Source: Dendrolimus kikuchii
Lineage: Eukaryota; Arthropoda; Insecta; Lepidoptera; Lasiocampidae
Direction: 5' to 3'
NCBI GenBank assembly: GCA_019925095.2
Contig: CM034388.1
Coordinates: forward strand, 3,521,501-3,585,500
Length of the DNA: 64,000 bases
Numbering within the stretch: position 1 is the first letter of the stretch; every line of letters starts with the position of its first letter. The notes under the pieces were generated by a model that was not told where the DNA came from, did not search any database, and was given only the letters and a program-made list of their open reading frames with translations. Shown piece by piece: positions 24,701 through 39,700 of the stretch. The position numbers and the translations under genes were made by a program.

Positions 24701-27700
24701 AAGTTTTACGGGCAGGTTTTCAAATTGGACAAGTACATTAACAATCACTCAGCACACATTTTTATAGACTAATAACATTTTTGAGAATAACTGCTGTGCC
24801 AGCAGAAACGGCTATTAGACTTGTCATTATTGTCCGCTATAGACAGAAAATCTAGAAAAACTGAAATCGTCTACAGCTATTAATGATTTGATAGATAAGT
24901 TTGCCGAAAAAAAGGCGAGAAAAGTGTATTTTTGATATAAATTGTTTGTCTAACTTAGCTCCTAGGAGCATTGAGTATTAGTAATAACTTATAATCTATA
25001 TATAATTATTTTAATTCAATTCGAGCATTTGTTGTTTCTTTTATAAAAAAAAAAACTTTACCCTTCCTTTGGGCCCCCTAACACATTTTGATACAGGGCC
25101 CGTCTAAGGCAAGCTACACTGCACTAGAAGCCGCTTTCAGCATCTACGATGGAGCGCGGCCTAAGGTAGTATCACCTATTTTCTATTCATATTTTCACAT
25201 TTCATCATACTTTCCATCGGGGGAGAAGTCAGCCTGTTTTTTGTATTCCAAAAAATTACACAAATCCTGCAGTCACATTTTTTTTTTACTCCTTCTTTAG
25301 CCCAGGCGAGCAAGATTTGCCCGGGTCTACTACTACTTGTTTTCTGCTTATTTGATAAATATATACTAAATACGGGTTTGGAATTTGTGGAATCTGGATG
25401 ATGGTCGGTATAGGTTGGCTTATGTTGGCCAAAAGAATTTTATACTTACATATACTAAATAAGAGATATTTTAGTGCTAATATATATATACTACCTGCAT
25501 ATACGTGAGCGACCGCGTTGCCTCTCCCAGGTCAAAACCCCCAACTCGATTTGTGTTTGCAGTCACATTAAAAACTAATAGCACTTACCAACACGCCCAT
25601 ATTTGGCACAATCAAAGTCGCATTCATGTCGATGTTATTAAATTCGGGTAGGAAAATGGCCGACCGTTTGGCTGTGTATGTCATTGTACCATTCTCGTTG
25701 AATTTCACGTTCGAATGTTGAAGTTTCTCTCTGAAACATAATTTGAATCAAAACACAATCATTATATAGATAGATACCTAGACAACTTACGTCTTATTAA
25801 CAATTGCATTAGTAAAGCAGTTAAGCAACGAGATCGGCGATATCAGAAAATTTCCAGTAATATTTGGAGGGCTTGCGTGGGAAGGCCAACACGTAGAGGC
25901 CCCTTGACAAATTTAATCTAAATGTGGCGTGACACTGACCGACGATTATCCACTACACCATATAAAAATGCACCCAAAGACAAGCCCTGGTCAGTGTAGG
26001 ACTATTATAGGAAATGAGAAAAAAAGGTACCGGACTATTAGGATGAACTGCTAGTGGAACTAAGGATCTGGGGAATGTTCGGGGAACACGGGGACAGATG
26101 GTAGCTTCTTGAAGGTGAAGCTACTTCCGAAATTAGGCCATTTATCACTTCCACCCGTGGAGCTTGAGTCTTAGCTCTAGTGATCACCACTCCATGCCGG
26201 CTGGCTAAAGCAAGCACGAAGGCAAGGTCTTGCTTTGGCACCCGGAGTCGGGTACGAGGTGTCTCTAGGTCGCTACTCAACTAAGGCTTCGCCACAAAGC
26301 CCCCCTGCGGGTATTAAATTGTGGACTAAGGACCGAATCCTATATCTTACTATTTATTCACTTGCGATACCATCGCTTGACTTTTGACATTACTTGTATG
26401 GAGCTTATGTCAAATTATCTAAGGCTAAATGAACGATCGGTAAGATATAGAACCGGCCATGAGTAGATGTGTATCCAAATAATGATAAGGACTTATTCGC
26501 AAGCCAGTGAGATTTGAGGTAATAAATATGCGGGCAGCTTTTTCTTCTTCCGCATAACTAGATACACAAGCACAACTAACTCCTCGACGTCTATTTAAAA
26601 GCAATCCGTTAGGTCTTCTGAAAATTCTTAAGCGCTAAGTTAGTTGCTAAGAAGATTTTTAGCAAGGGAAAATCCGTATGAGTACTAACCGCGGAGAAAC
26701 ACGGCGGTTGCGTGTGCGATCCGCCATGTTCGGGTGGCACTAGTACCCACTAAGTGTACTATTGCCACCCGAGTTAGAGAAACCCTTTTTTTACGAGTAG
26801 AAATCTGATTGAGCACCGTCAGTCGCGCGGGGAACCGCGGCCGGTGTGTGGGATTCGTTTAGTCGGGTTGGTACTAGCACCGGAAGCGGGGGTGCTATTA
26901 CCACACTACGGTCAGGGATATTTCAACTGCATAACCGCATGTGAGAACCTTTTTATCAGGGAATCCCCATCTGCACCACCCGCTCAAGGCGGCCGAAGGG
27001 CTAGGATTGCCCTCAGACGTTGAGCAAAGATTCCGCCTCCTCCTTAGCAAGCATGACTCGCTCGCAAAAGGAAGAGAGTTAGAAATACCCACCAAAACCC
27101 CTCAGTATTTCATCCTCCGCCTTATGTCAGAGCTACAAGAAAAGCGGAAGCTTGACCAACTATGCTTTCTCTGGTAGTAGGAGTTCCTTAGAGTCACACA
27201 CACTGGGGGGAATAACCCCCGGCGTTGTTCCCTTCTGTCCAGCGTGGGGTGCCGTAAGTCTGGCCCCACAGGAGGAGAGATTAGCGCGCGCGAAATCCGG
27301 CACGCCTTCCTCTCGAAAGAATCTCCTGCCTGCCGTAACCTGACCACCTAATGGGTTTGTAGTCCTAGGGTTCCATTTTTGCCAAATGGCAAAGTTATCC
27401 CAAAAACTTTGAAGTATAAATATTATCTGTCCTTGTCAAAAATAACCTTGACAAACTAAAATGATAGATTTATACGTTTATATATTTGCATCTTAAAAAC
27501 TTGAACGTCTATTAGTTTCCTTGTTTTTTTTATTGGAGATTAGTACTTTATGTTCTGATATTAGATTATTATTGGATAATGTGTTTTCCTCAACACAATA
27601 ATGTATAAACTGTAACTAAGAATATGTGGACTATGTATTGAAACTCAACCTCTTTACAGAGTATTTAGATCAATATGGGATTATATGGACTAGCAGGTAA

Positions 27701-30700
27701 AAAGACATTTTCATGGTCTTTCTTCGTTGACTATTTATGTCACGAGCTCACTGATTATTGCAGGAATTACCAAGGCTAGGCAGTTTCCTGTGGCCGAGCG
27801 GCCTGAAGACGCGACAAAACAATCCACAGCCAGGTGGTAGGATATTTTCCCGACTGGATGGCTACCACCCCTGGCCTAGGATACGTCGCCATAACAACCT
27901 TGAGTTGCGTTCCGATATTAATGGCCAGGTTTCAGTATCCTTTAAGAGAGCAGCAGCGCATTTATAGCACCTTTGGTGTTGCAAATATTCATAGACGATG
28001 TTAGCCACTTTCTATCAGGTGGGCCGTTTGCCTGTCTGCTGAACTCGTGCAACAAAAAAAGGCTAGAGGTGAAATTTGGCATAAATATAGAAATCTTTTC
28101 TGAAAAATTAAGACGAAGAAGACTATAGTATGGGCATGTAATGAAGAGGGATGAAAGTCACATGACAAAAGGAATGTTTAACGGGACGATTGGTGGGATA
28201 AAGGTACAGCAAAAAAAGGGGGAATGGATTATGTGAAGGACGACACGATGGTGTCACGGAGGATGTATGCCAGAATAGGGGTGAAAGGAAAAACATATTG
28301 TGTCGATCTGTTAAGGTGAAAGACCAAGAAATAGAAGTATTTTCTGACTAGAAACGTCATTAACATCGTAGCGACGATTCGGGATATACTTTTCGTGCGT
28401 TCTTCCTCATTGCTTATTGTAAATTAAAAGATTTGAAATTGGATATTCATCTCTGTCACACGCAGCTCTTGCTTGTATCGCTCTTGAAGACAAATCGATA
28501 TAATTTAAAACGACAATTTCCCGCTGAAGTACTTACAGATAGACAATGGGCCCAATTTCCTCCACGTTCAGTTTGGCGTCGAGCCCGTTAAGAAATCTTT
28601 CGTGGTTCGTGACGTTGAAGACGTAGGCTCGTAACTTCACCTCGTCAGGCGGGTCCGCCCACCATTCGTAAGGGGGGAGGCCTGAAATAACAATATTACT
28701 ATGGATATTAGCTGTTTCTTGTTTTTATATTTCATTGGAATATAGTCAAGGTGGGAAGGAAGCCCATCAGTGGGCTAAGTTCGTATATCTCTAGTTTTTT
28801 ACCTTTTTGTTTGAAGTCAGAATTAAATGGTGTCTCAGCTTTACTGATCGATTTGATGTCGTCGTTGCCATTCAAACAAAGAAATAAAGAGAGTTGTTTG
28901 CAGTTCCCCCACTGATGGACTTGGCCACCTTGATTTTTTTTTATTGCAGGAGATCAGCAGATAGGCAAACGGCCCACTTGATGGAAAGCGGTTACCATCG
29001 CCTATGGACATTTGCAACACCAAAGTTGCTACAAATGCGCTGCTGCTCTCTTAAGGGAAACTGGAACCTAATCACTAATGCCGGAACACAACTCAAGGTT
29101 GTTTGGCGACATACTTTAGACCAGGGGTGGTAGCCATCCAGTCGGGCAAATGCCCTACCACCTGGCTGTGGGTTGTTAAGTAGCCTCTTACGTCAGGCTG
29201 CCCGGCCGCAGGAAATTGTATTCTTTCTCCGTTCCTGCACGGATATACATGTATAATTAACTATGCTACAAAATATATATCTTTTTACATAGTAGCTATA
29301 AAATAACGTCGCTTTCGGCGTCTTTTTTTTTAAGGCGGGGGAAATGCTATTTACGCACAATACCGGGTCCTTTGCAAGGGATTAGACCATAGTTGATCAT
29401 GGAGGTTTTTCCCTTAATTTAAGGGGCAAGCCAAACAGTAATCAACCGGCTTATGTGGAGACTCCGAGAAGTTGCACGGGCAACACCCACTACCCACTAA
29501 AACCACCCTCCTCCCATGTGCCCCGCGCTTTTTGTAGGAAAGGCTGAGACTTAGAACGTAGTTACGCCCAGTCCGATCCAGCGCAAAAAGTGCCTGAATG
29601 TGCCCCGGGAATCAGAACACATCCACTTCGTCGTCGGGGGTGATGAATCCTTTGCTCCCTTGATAGCTAAAGGCCCCCCGATCGCTTTCGGCGTCTGTCT
29701 GAATATCCGCTAACTCCTCCTAAATCACGCAAGGGATTTATAGGTTGCAAGGGTTTGACTCGTGGAAAAGTCTGGTAAATAGTAAATTAGTACAATGAAG
29801 GAAATCTAATTAATTAATGCTTATTAGTTATAATGTATTCTACCTAAAATCCCTTATGTATGTACCTATGTCTTATTACTATATTGATACTGAGTAATAG
29901 ACTCAATGGGTAAGGTTTCCAGAATCGGGTTTTTTTATATATAATTGTTGTGATTTAAAACTCAATGTAACGAAAAAGCGACTCTAAAAAGAGATACACC
30001 AATAATTCTATAGGACTAAACCGGCGAGAGAATGAGATACGAGTTTTACATTGTACAGCACAGATTAGAGAGTCAATAAGACCGATGATTAAACATAGGT
30101 TCAATTTGGACCGGCACATAAAACTGATAATAAATAATTCTTTTTCAATTAACACAGTGAAAAATTGAAACTGATACTTAGAAGTTTTATTTTGAATTAT
30201 AATATGTTTTTCGGATGTAGGCTAAACGGATTATATTTATATTAATAAAAGTAAGACAAGAATTTTCTGTGAGGATATTCTCTCAAGTTTCACTTCTAAA
30301 GCGTGTCAAATGCACACGCATTATTTTTAGAAATGTGGTTTTTTTTATGATAAAGTAGCGGTCCCGGCAGTCGTTGTCCTGCCCAGGAAAAATAAAAATC
30401 TACGACCCGATCTCAGCGCCACCTACCGGATCCAATTGTGGGTCTAAACCATCGGGGGACCCACTCAAACACACATAAAATATTTTATCAAAATCGGTAA
30501 CGTCGTTCTGAAGTTATGCGCGTAGATACATTTCTACGATTCATTTTTATATATTAGAAGACTAGCTGTGCCCGCGTGGAATTTGCTTTCAAAACCCTCC
30601 GATTTTGAAACATTCTTCATTAGTGCTCCGCTGCTATTGGTCTTAGCGTGATGATATATAGCCTATAGCCTTCCTTGATAAATGGGCTATCCTACACTGA

Positions 30701-33700
30701 AAGAATTTTTCAAATCAGACCAGTAGTTCCTGAGATTAGCGCGTTCAGTCAAACAATATTAATATATTTGGCTACAACACTAATACTTACATTTTAAATA
30801 TCACGATATCTTTTGAATGAAACGTCTGAATTGAATAATTCAAAAAGTTCTAGAAAAGTATTGAATACGTCTTGAATATGGAGTAATGTATTTTGATAAA
30901 GATTAATACCAAGGTACAAAATAAAGAGTTCTTGAAGCGACGGCATTTTTATTATTTAAAAAAATACATGAAAACACTTATTGTGAGATAACTACAGTAG
31001 TTAGACATATGGTTACGCGATATTTTTTGTAGACAATTATATGTTCTTCAAAGTGGTAGTACATTGTTTTGTTCTATAATCAATAGTTTTCGCAGCGCAC
31101 GCCGTGTAAGGATTTTTTCGGGTCATTTTTTTACACCTTGGGTTACATTATTGGAGTTTTAGTAAGGATCCCTAATTTTTTTGAAAATATAACATATCGT
31201 CTATAGCCTTCCTCGATAAATGTACTATTCAACACTGAAATAATTTTTCAAATCGGACCATCGGTTCCTGAGATTAGCGCGTTTAAACAAACAAACTCTT
31301 CAGCTTTATAATATTAGTATAGATAGGTTCGCGTTTGACCACGATCACGCCTAATGCCTGCCGATGATGCGCTCAAAGATGGCAGCACGTTTACCTAGAT
31401 AATACCTATTCCCACGAGACTTGAAGATACCCGGATTATACTTTGCGGGAATCGCCTACTCGCTTGTAACAACTATTCACAATCGTTGTTTACTAATTAT
31501 ATATAATTAAAACTATAAATATTTAAGATAAAATAATACATATAATTAAAATTAAATTATACGAATATCAATTAAAAATAATATATAATATAATTTAAAA
31601 GTCACCTACCATAACGTCTTACTATCATTTGAGACACGTAAAGGAACGTCTCAAGGTGTACAAAAAAGACGACTGAATGACGGTGGGCAGCAAAAAGAGC
31701 ATTTTTGGGCTGGCTCATAGATGAGACTGGGTAATTAACTGTTACATATTATGAAAACTATTATTCTATCTTAGTTACTAAATACAAGCTAAACTCGTAA
31801 ATATTATTTATATTCTTGTTAAAATAAGGGTTAAACTTTACAATAGTGGTCACTGAATTTAAAGTAGTGAGGGGGCGGAGGGTGGAGGAGGGGAGGAGTA
31901 CTTCTCTTTTCTGCAACCCCCATGACTAGGAGACATGTAGTTTTTGAGATATGATTTTTTTTTTGTAAACATGACTAATTTTTTTCAAAATGGTACATAC
32001 ATACATACATACATAACTTCACGCCAGTTCCCTTGCGGGGTAGGCACGAACAACAGAGTGCCATTTAGGCTTATTCTTACACACCTCACTTGCCTCTTTG
32101 ACATTCATAACTCTTGTCATGCACACTCGTCTGTTCTTAAGGCTCCTGACATCACCTTCTGCTAGTACACGATCAATTTGATCATGGAAGGTGTGTCGTG
32201 GCCTTCCACGACTTCTGCATCCATCCACTTTTTCAAAATGGTGTAGTTATTTTTTATTTCTAAAGACGAGAAATGCAGAATAAAAGTAGTGGTCAATGTA
32301 AAAAACATTTAAAACAGTCTAAAAACGCAGACTAAAGCCCACAAGCCGAGCGAGCAAAGCGAGTGTGACATGACAGTGGTCAGCAAATGTCACAACCGAT
32401 TTGTAACCATAATTTAAATAGTTATCAATAAATAAATGGTGACCAGTCGGTTCTGGCACTCGCCGGCCGCTGCCGCGGCACGCTCGCTTCGCTCGCTCGG
32501 CTCGTGCGCTTTGGTCTAAAGACTAACCCAACCTAACCAACTCACTGTTTTAGTCACTGATCGCGACTTTCGATCACCCTTCACAACCTTAGTGGCTATA
32601 AAAAAACTGTAAGGATATCCCTAACTCAAATCTAAAATAGAATAAAAAAGGCGGCAAATAGAATATAGCAAATTATATATATCAATTTTTTTTAATAAAA
32701 ATTAAATTGTTTAGAAAATACTACTAATTCAAACTCACAATATATTATTTAAAAAAAACAATTTTAGTATTTGAAAATTGATTTTATTGACGTATCAAAT
32801 TATTTTCGTATTTAAAAATCGATATTATTGACATATCGAATAGTTAACATTTTTTTCTTTCTTATGCTTATTGTTGTGGTGAATTAAAAAAAAGTGACAG
32901 TACTGTGATTTATTATTATGAACTTTAAAATTATAATAACTAATTAAAAACTTGTTTACTAAATTAAAAAACAGTTTTAGTGTTTATATATCAGGTGTAA
33001 ATGTAATTCTAAACTCAAATCAAACTTTTTTTCAACAAAAGTGACATAACCTTGTTTATCAAACGTATTTTTATTTTTCCCATTATTCATTCAAAACTTC
33101 TTGGTGGACCCTAAAAACTTGTTTCCTAGCCCAAATAACAGGTCTAGTGTCTATATATAAGGCGTATGTATACTCCTAAACTTAATTTCCGTTAATCTGA
33201 TGACACTCTGTGCAAAAGTTTAGCCAAAATAAGTGCTTATTATTCCCATACTGGGTAAGTTGTGTAAATAGATATTTTTTCTCTTTATAGGGGTTTAAAG
33301 AACGGTTAGCAGTGATTTGAAATTGTATTAAAATATTTAGTAGTTTCAATAGCCTATGTAGATTTATATGTAATGTAGTGTATGTAGTAGTGTTTCTTTA
33401 AACCCTTAATAGCTTATTTGTTACATGAATTTCTTCTATCTTGCTTTATATAATGCAGAAAACCGTTATAAATGTAAGCATGCTATTTTAACCATTACAT
33501 TAAATATTTCTGTACTATTGCTTTCCTTATATTGTACGCTTGGATTGTCTCAACGCCTAGAAAAGCCACTTAGTGAGTAGGTCCCAATCTCTTCCTGTAG
33601 ATGACCTGGCTTTGTCGCCACACCGATCGTGGTTTTCTTACTTCTTCCTAAAACATTGAATTGAAGGCCTCAGGTAGAAAATCTGAAAACTGCTTTTGTT

Positions 33701-36700
33701 TTGGAAGAAAGAGCATGAAAGTAGAGTAAACGCGGTCGAGATGCGAGCACTGCGTAAAATCTGCGGAGTGACGCTTGCGGACCGCGTTCGTAATACCGAA
33801 GTAAGAAAGACAGTTGGTCGGAAAGAGAGTGTCGGGGTGAAGGTAAGGAAAGGAATGCTCCGGTGGTTCGGACATGTAGAAAGAATGCATGATGAAAGAA
33901 TGAATAAACAGATATACAATGCAAAAGTGGATGGATGCAGAAGTCGTGGAAGGCCACGACACACTTTCCATGATCAAATTGATCGTGTACTAGGAGAAGG
34001 TGATGTTAGGAGCCTTAAGAACAGACGAGCGTGCATGACAAGAGTTATGAATGTCAAAGAAGCAAGTGAGGTGTGTAAGAATAAGCCTAAATGGCGCTCT
34101 GTTGTTCGGGCCTACCCCGCAAGGGAACTGGCGTGAAGTTATGTATGTATGTATGTATGCTTTTGTTTTCAAAGTTGTAATTAAAACCTGGTAATTTATG
34201 GAGGTAGCTCCCATGTGACTCTCAATTGTAGGGTGGCGGTGACCTTAAATATTTTTCCTTGTAATGATGAAAACAATAAAATTATATAATTATTATAATG
34301 GAACATGATTGTTGTTTTGTTTTGCATAACGATAATTTGCCCTACGCTATGATGTCAGAAGTTCAAGACTGCATTAAACACTCATTATTAAGTCACGAAC
34401 AATACCAGGAATGAAAATTTGTGACCTCGATACACAGAAATGCGAATTATCATCCGCCGATATATTGTGGCGAGGGCGTCTATTGAAACAACATATAGAT
34501 AGAACTTTTAAGAGAGCAAAGGAGCTCGTTGCCAGACCCGATGATAATAATTGTGTAAGTGTTGAACAGTCCGTGCATAACGAAAGATTCCGTATTACTT
34601 GTAATTAAAATACAAATACATATTTTTTATTTGTGTTTCAATTACTTCTTAAAAATGTAATTTGTAATTGGTATTTCAAATACCTGACGCTGAGGTATTT
34701 GTATTTGTAATTATTATTACATATACATATTCATATAAGCTAACACACCTAACTGTATTTTATATTGAAGGGGTAAGCCCCGATAGGGTGGAGGAGCGAG
34801 ATGGAATGCTCCTCCGTCTCAAAGGAAGATCTTCCAGCGAGGCTAATGTTGTTCCTCGCAGGCCTAGGCCCATCTGTTATAGTTGAAATTTTGTATATAT
34901 TCTTTGTATGTTTCGGGAAACGTTTGTGACATCAATTATTGCACAGCGCCATCTATTGGCTTGTAAGTGTTCCACTACAGTATTTTAAATAAACATTGTT
35001 AAAATACTGTATTTTGTATTTTATATTTTAAATACACGGCTTAAAAATATTTTGTATTTCGTATTTTAAATACATGCGAGATAGTATTTCAATTAAAGCG
35101 AAGCATGTATTTTGCCCAGCTCTGTCCGTAGAGTACCAACGTAACAAACGTTGCCTGTTTTTGTTACTTTATTAGGGAACCTTAAAAAAGCATTCAACGG
35201 AAAACACCCTATATATCAAAAATTATTTAACATATATTTTCAAACCATCTATCGTTGAAAGTGTTTTTGAAGCTCTGTAACCTTGATTTTTTTTAGAACA
35301 TTTACGATATTATCTTTACGAAATTGGAATTTGGAGCCTCCGTACTTATTCCTACTAAAGTACTATTTTTCAGTATACATAGCTATGTGGGGTGTCCACG
35401 TGGCTATGTAAGCTAAAATAACATTTTAATTTGTCATACTCTGAAAGTACGCTTGGAGTTGCCTAATCACAGCGATGAAAACGGCATTCTTCGTCAGTCA
35501 GTTTCTGCTGTCAAAAAATTTAGAAAACTATGTGAACCATAGATAATATACACTTGCCGGCTTAAGACGTGGCTAACCGGGATATAGTTCGCGCCACGTA
35601 AAAACAACGCTGGCTCTGAACCTGCGCAATGAGCGTTTTATCGATCAAATTGGTGGTATGAAGTTGGCGAGACGGGGTGACACCCGGCCGCACCGGTATT
35701 CCTGTGCGCGCACGCTATTAGTACGTCACGTCAACAAAAAAATTATACATAAAACATTACCCTAGTACTTCAGGATACGACTGTACATCTGGGCATACAC
35801 ATCCCCTCCACTACCACTCAGCGTTCTTTTTACGTAGCGGGACCTATACCTACAGCTTGAAGGAATTAATGCAAGTAAAAACTAATGAGTAAATAATTGC
35901 AGGAGTTCAGCAGACAGTCAGATAGCCCACTTGATGAAAAGCGGTTACCATCGCCTATGGGCACTTGCAACACCAAAGGCGCTACAAATGCGCTGCTGCT
36001 CTCTTAAGGGCGACTGGAACCTGGTCACTAATGCCGGAACACAACTCAAGGTTGTCATAGCGACATACTCTAGACCAGGGGTGGTAGCCATCCAGTCGGG
36101 CGAATGCCCTGCCACTTGGCTATGGGTTGTTTTGTCGCCTCTTGCGATAGGCCGCCCGGCCGCAGGAAATTGTATTCTTTCTCCGTTCCTGCACGGATAA
36201 TTATAAATTTCCAAAGAATAAATACATCATTGAGGTGTAATAGATATGTGGTTAAATGAGTTTATAAGTTATAAGTTAAAATGATACCGATGAATGTTTA
36301 TTTTTGCGACCTGACTGCAGCATTGTGTAGCAGCATATAAATTACATACATATAGAAATAAAGACTCTGTGGTTTTAGAGAAATATTATGATGATAGGAG
36401 TTTTTGGCGGGAACTGAAAGGGGACGTTGTGCTGTGCAGTTTTATTTTCTAAAAATGTGTAAAATTACTCTAAAATGAACAATAGTTGTAGGATATCGAT
36501 AGTTTTTGAGTAGTAATTATGTGTTTTTGTGAGAAATGTGAACTGTATAGTCAAATGTGGCCTTTCGAGTTTTCACAAGAACTCCGTTGAATGGTGTGGA
36601 TTGTAGCCTACAATACAACAGCGCCTGGCTTAAAGGCCTAGTTGCCAAGCCTTAAACATAAAAAAAATATGATGATACAAAGACAAACGGGCAGAAGTAC

Positions 36701-39700
36701 ATAATTATGACGACTTCATAAAAATACTATTTTTGCCAAAATAACCCCAAAACCTAAAATAAAGAAAACATCATATTTATTAAGCTCTACAAAATTATAA
36801 TAAATACAAATCATCTTTTGTCCTTCAAAATAAAGGCCAAGTACCTTTTGTTTGTTCAAAATTTCAAACAAAAAAGAGAACGCCCTTGCCTACAATTTGA
36901 AAAATTAAAAATAATTGCGTATTATAATAAATAATAAAAAAAACTCTTGTTTTTGGTGTTGTAATTAATTGTAGTAATAAATTTCAAAAATAATAAAAAC
37001 ATACATACCTAACTTCACGCCAGTTCCCTTGCGGGGTAGGCACGAACAACAGAGCGCCATTTAGGCCCATTCTTACACACCTCACTTGCTTCTTTGACAT
37101 TCAAAACTCTTGTCATGCACACTCGTCTGTTCTTAAGGCTCCTGACATCACCCTCCGCTAGTACACATAGTACAAAAATCTTGATAAAATACTGTAACTT
37201 ATCATACTTTCAGATTTCCCGTTTATTTGAAATGCGGCCTGAGGTTTGGGAACTTGCTCAACTGAGGGCAATTCGGGACTCATATATTGTTTGTAATTTT
37301 CATTATTATGATTTTTTATGTTAAGCAGTCTGTTCGAAATAGAACCTCCATGTTTTATACCATAGTGTTTGATATTTTGTTTTTTTTATTATTTGTCACT
37401 GTATTTGAAAATGTGTTGTCAGAATATCTTAATATATATAAATTACGTGTCACGTTGTTTGTCCGCGATGGACTCCTAAGCTACTTGACCGATTTTAATC
37501 AACTTTGCACACCGTGTGCAGTTTAATCCGACTTGAAAGATAGGATAGCTTACATTTAGACCCGGTAGGTGGCGCTGGAATCGGAATCTAAATTTTATTT
37601 CTTCAGGGACAGCTAGTAGATATATAAAATGAAAGACGTTTTTTTCCTCTCTTTAAAAATTATATCAAATTATCAATAATTAAAGCTTCTAAAGATATTG
37701 TCGAGTCGATTTTTTAGCACTGTCTGTATATATTAGATTTATAATTTAATTAACTTTATTGTTTCTTTAGATTCTTCTTCTTCTTCTTCTGCGAACGGGC
37801 GGTTTCCGCAACTCGACGACGAAGCGCCTATTTTGCGTGCGAGGGTGGATGAGAGTTTACTCCATCCAGCCCAGCTCCTCCAGGAAGTCCACCAGCTTCT
37901 TGACGTTACTGAAGACTTCTCGGAGGCTACCTGGGGCGTCCAGATACTTCGCCCTGTATTGGGCCACCTCTCCGCATTCAAGCAGGACATGGGCGGCTGT
38001 TTCTTCTTCCTCCAAGCATGGTTTCTTTAGCTTTAGTTAATGTTTATTAAAATATTAAGAATTATGGTATACGAATTTGTGTAGATCTTTAATCTGAGGA
38101 GCATATCGACATATCATATTATGTGATATGCTGAGTGCAAACCTCGTTTGCTGAAAATGCGGCGCAAAAATTCTCAAAACATGTTTATTTTTAAATCATG
38201 TAAGCAATATAGGTACGTTGCAATTTATTCAAATAGATATTTTATTTCTTTTATCTTTTCTAATTGATTTATAAAATGTTCTTGGAGCTTTAAGTCGGTA
38301 GAAGAGCAAGGCCCGTGTACTTCATAGATGAAACCAGTGGTATACCACAGATGGTGAAGCAGGTGACTGGCGTCAATTGACATTGAACGACGCTTCTAGC
38401 ATCGGATTGTTGTTATACTTACCTATGCTCACTCTGGAAGCGTCTACACGCACGTCAGTGTTTCCCGTGCACTCTTTATGGTTGAAGAGACTGGTCAATT
38501 GACAAAAAATGCCGCGACATCGACTACGGACGCGGCGTACGACGAGAATATGCACAGCGTATATGCGTCGCATCAGGCACTTTACTCTAGCACATTTTCA
38601 TAATAAGCATTCGGCGGTCGTGTAGTGAGTCCACTGGACGCGACGTAATATGTCAGGCCACCGCCTAAATATGTCATCTCTTAATGTGCTCCTAAAGAAG
38701 GTTGCAAGACAACCATACATACGCTCATAAGCTGAGTAAGACGCAAAATAAATAAGTAAATATTTCAAACTAATACCGACGTCCATCCTGTGTTTGAAAC
38801 GATTTTCCTTATGTCATCAAATTCAAATGAAAAGTTCCAGTGGCGAACCCTATTTAAAGGTCTTATATGTAAGTCAAAATTTAAATCTACTTCCTATTCT
38901 ATGTACACCTCTTCGCAACGCGTTAGAGTAGAAGCGGCAAGAAACTGTCCAACAACACTTCTAGTTAAATATATTTTTCATCATAATTATTTATATACCT
39001 CACGCTTTTTAAAGAGTTTGTATTACAATTATTTTTGAAAAAATTAATGGACTTGTAATAAATAAAAATATTGTTATATATATCTATAAAGATCTAAATT
39101 ATGAACTACCTACAGCTATGATTCAATACATGGAATGGAGAAAGAATATAATTTTGTGCGGCCGGGCAGCCTGTCATAAGGCGACGAGTAAACCCACAAC
39201 CAGGTGGTCGGATTATTGCCCGTCTGGATGGCTACCACTTCTAAAGTATGCCGCCATAACAAGTTTGAGTTGTGTTCCGGCATTAGTGGCCATGTACTAG
39301 TCTCCCTTTAGAGAGCGGTATCACATAGCACCTTTGGTGTTACAAATGTCCATAAGCGATGGTAACCGTTTTTAATCAGGTGGGCCGTCTGCCTGTCTAC
39401 TGAACTCATACAATAAAAAAATGGATTGTGGAAGACAAAGACGGGAACAGTATAGTCAAATGTGGCCTTTTGAGTTGTCACAAGAACTCCGTTGAATGGC
39501 ACTAGCTGATAACCTACAGTTCAGCTGTGCTACACATAGGTTTAAGAAAATGAAGTAACTACATTGAATCTAAGATCTGGCTTAAAGGTCTAGCTGCCAA
39601 TCCATAAAATCCAAAAAAAATAATTATAATGATACACGGCAACGGCAAACGGGCAGAAGTACATAATTATGACGACTTCATAAAAATACTATTTTTGCCA

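Noticed and set aside
26038..27343. Several frames of 60-80 codons in a GC-richer block
   Set aside because: No family match, and part of the block recurs at 63420-63535, which points to repeat DNA.
32520..32550. CCAACCTAACC resembling the insect telomere repeat
   Set aside because: Only one imperfect unit pair. No TTAGG array.
37739..37990. Ser/Trp-rich frame ending in a Glu run
   Set aside because: It is the wrong frame of a LINE C-terminus; the correct frame ends in ELGWME.
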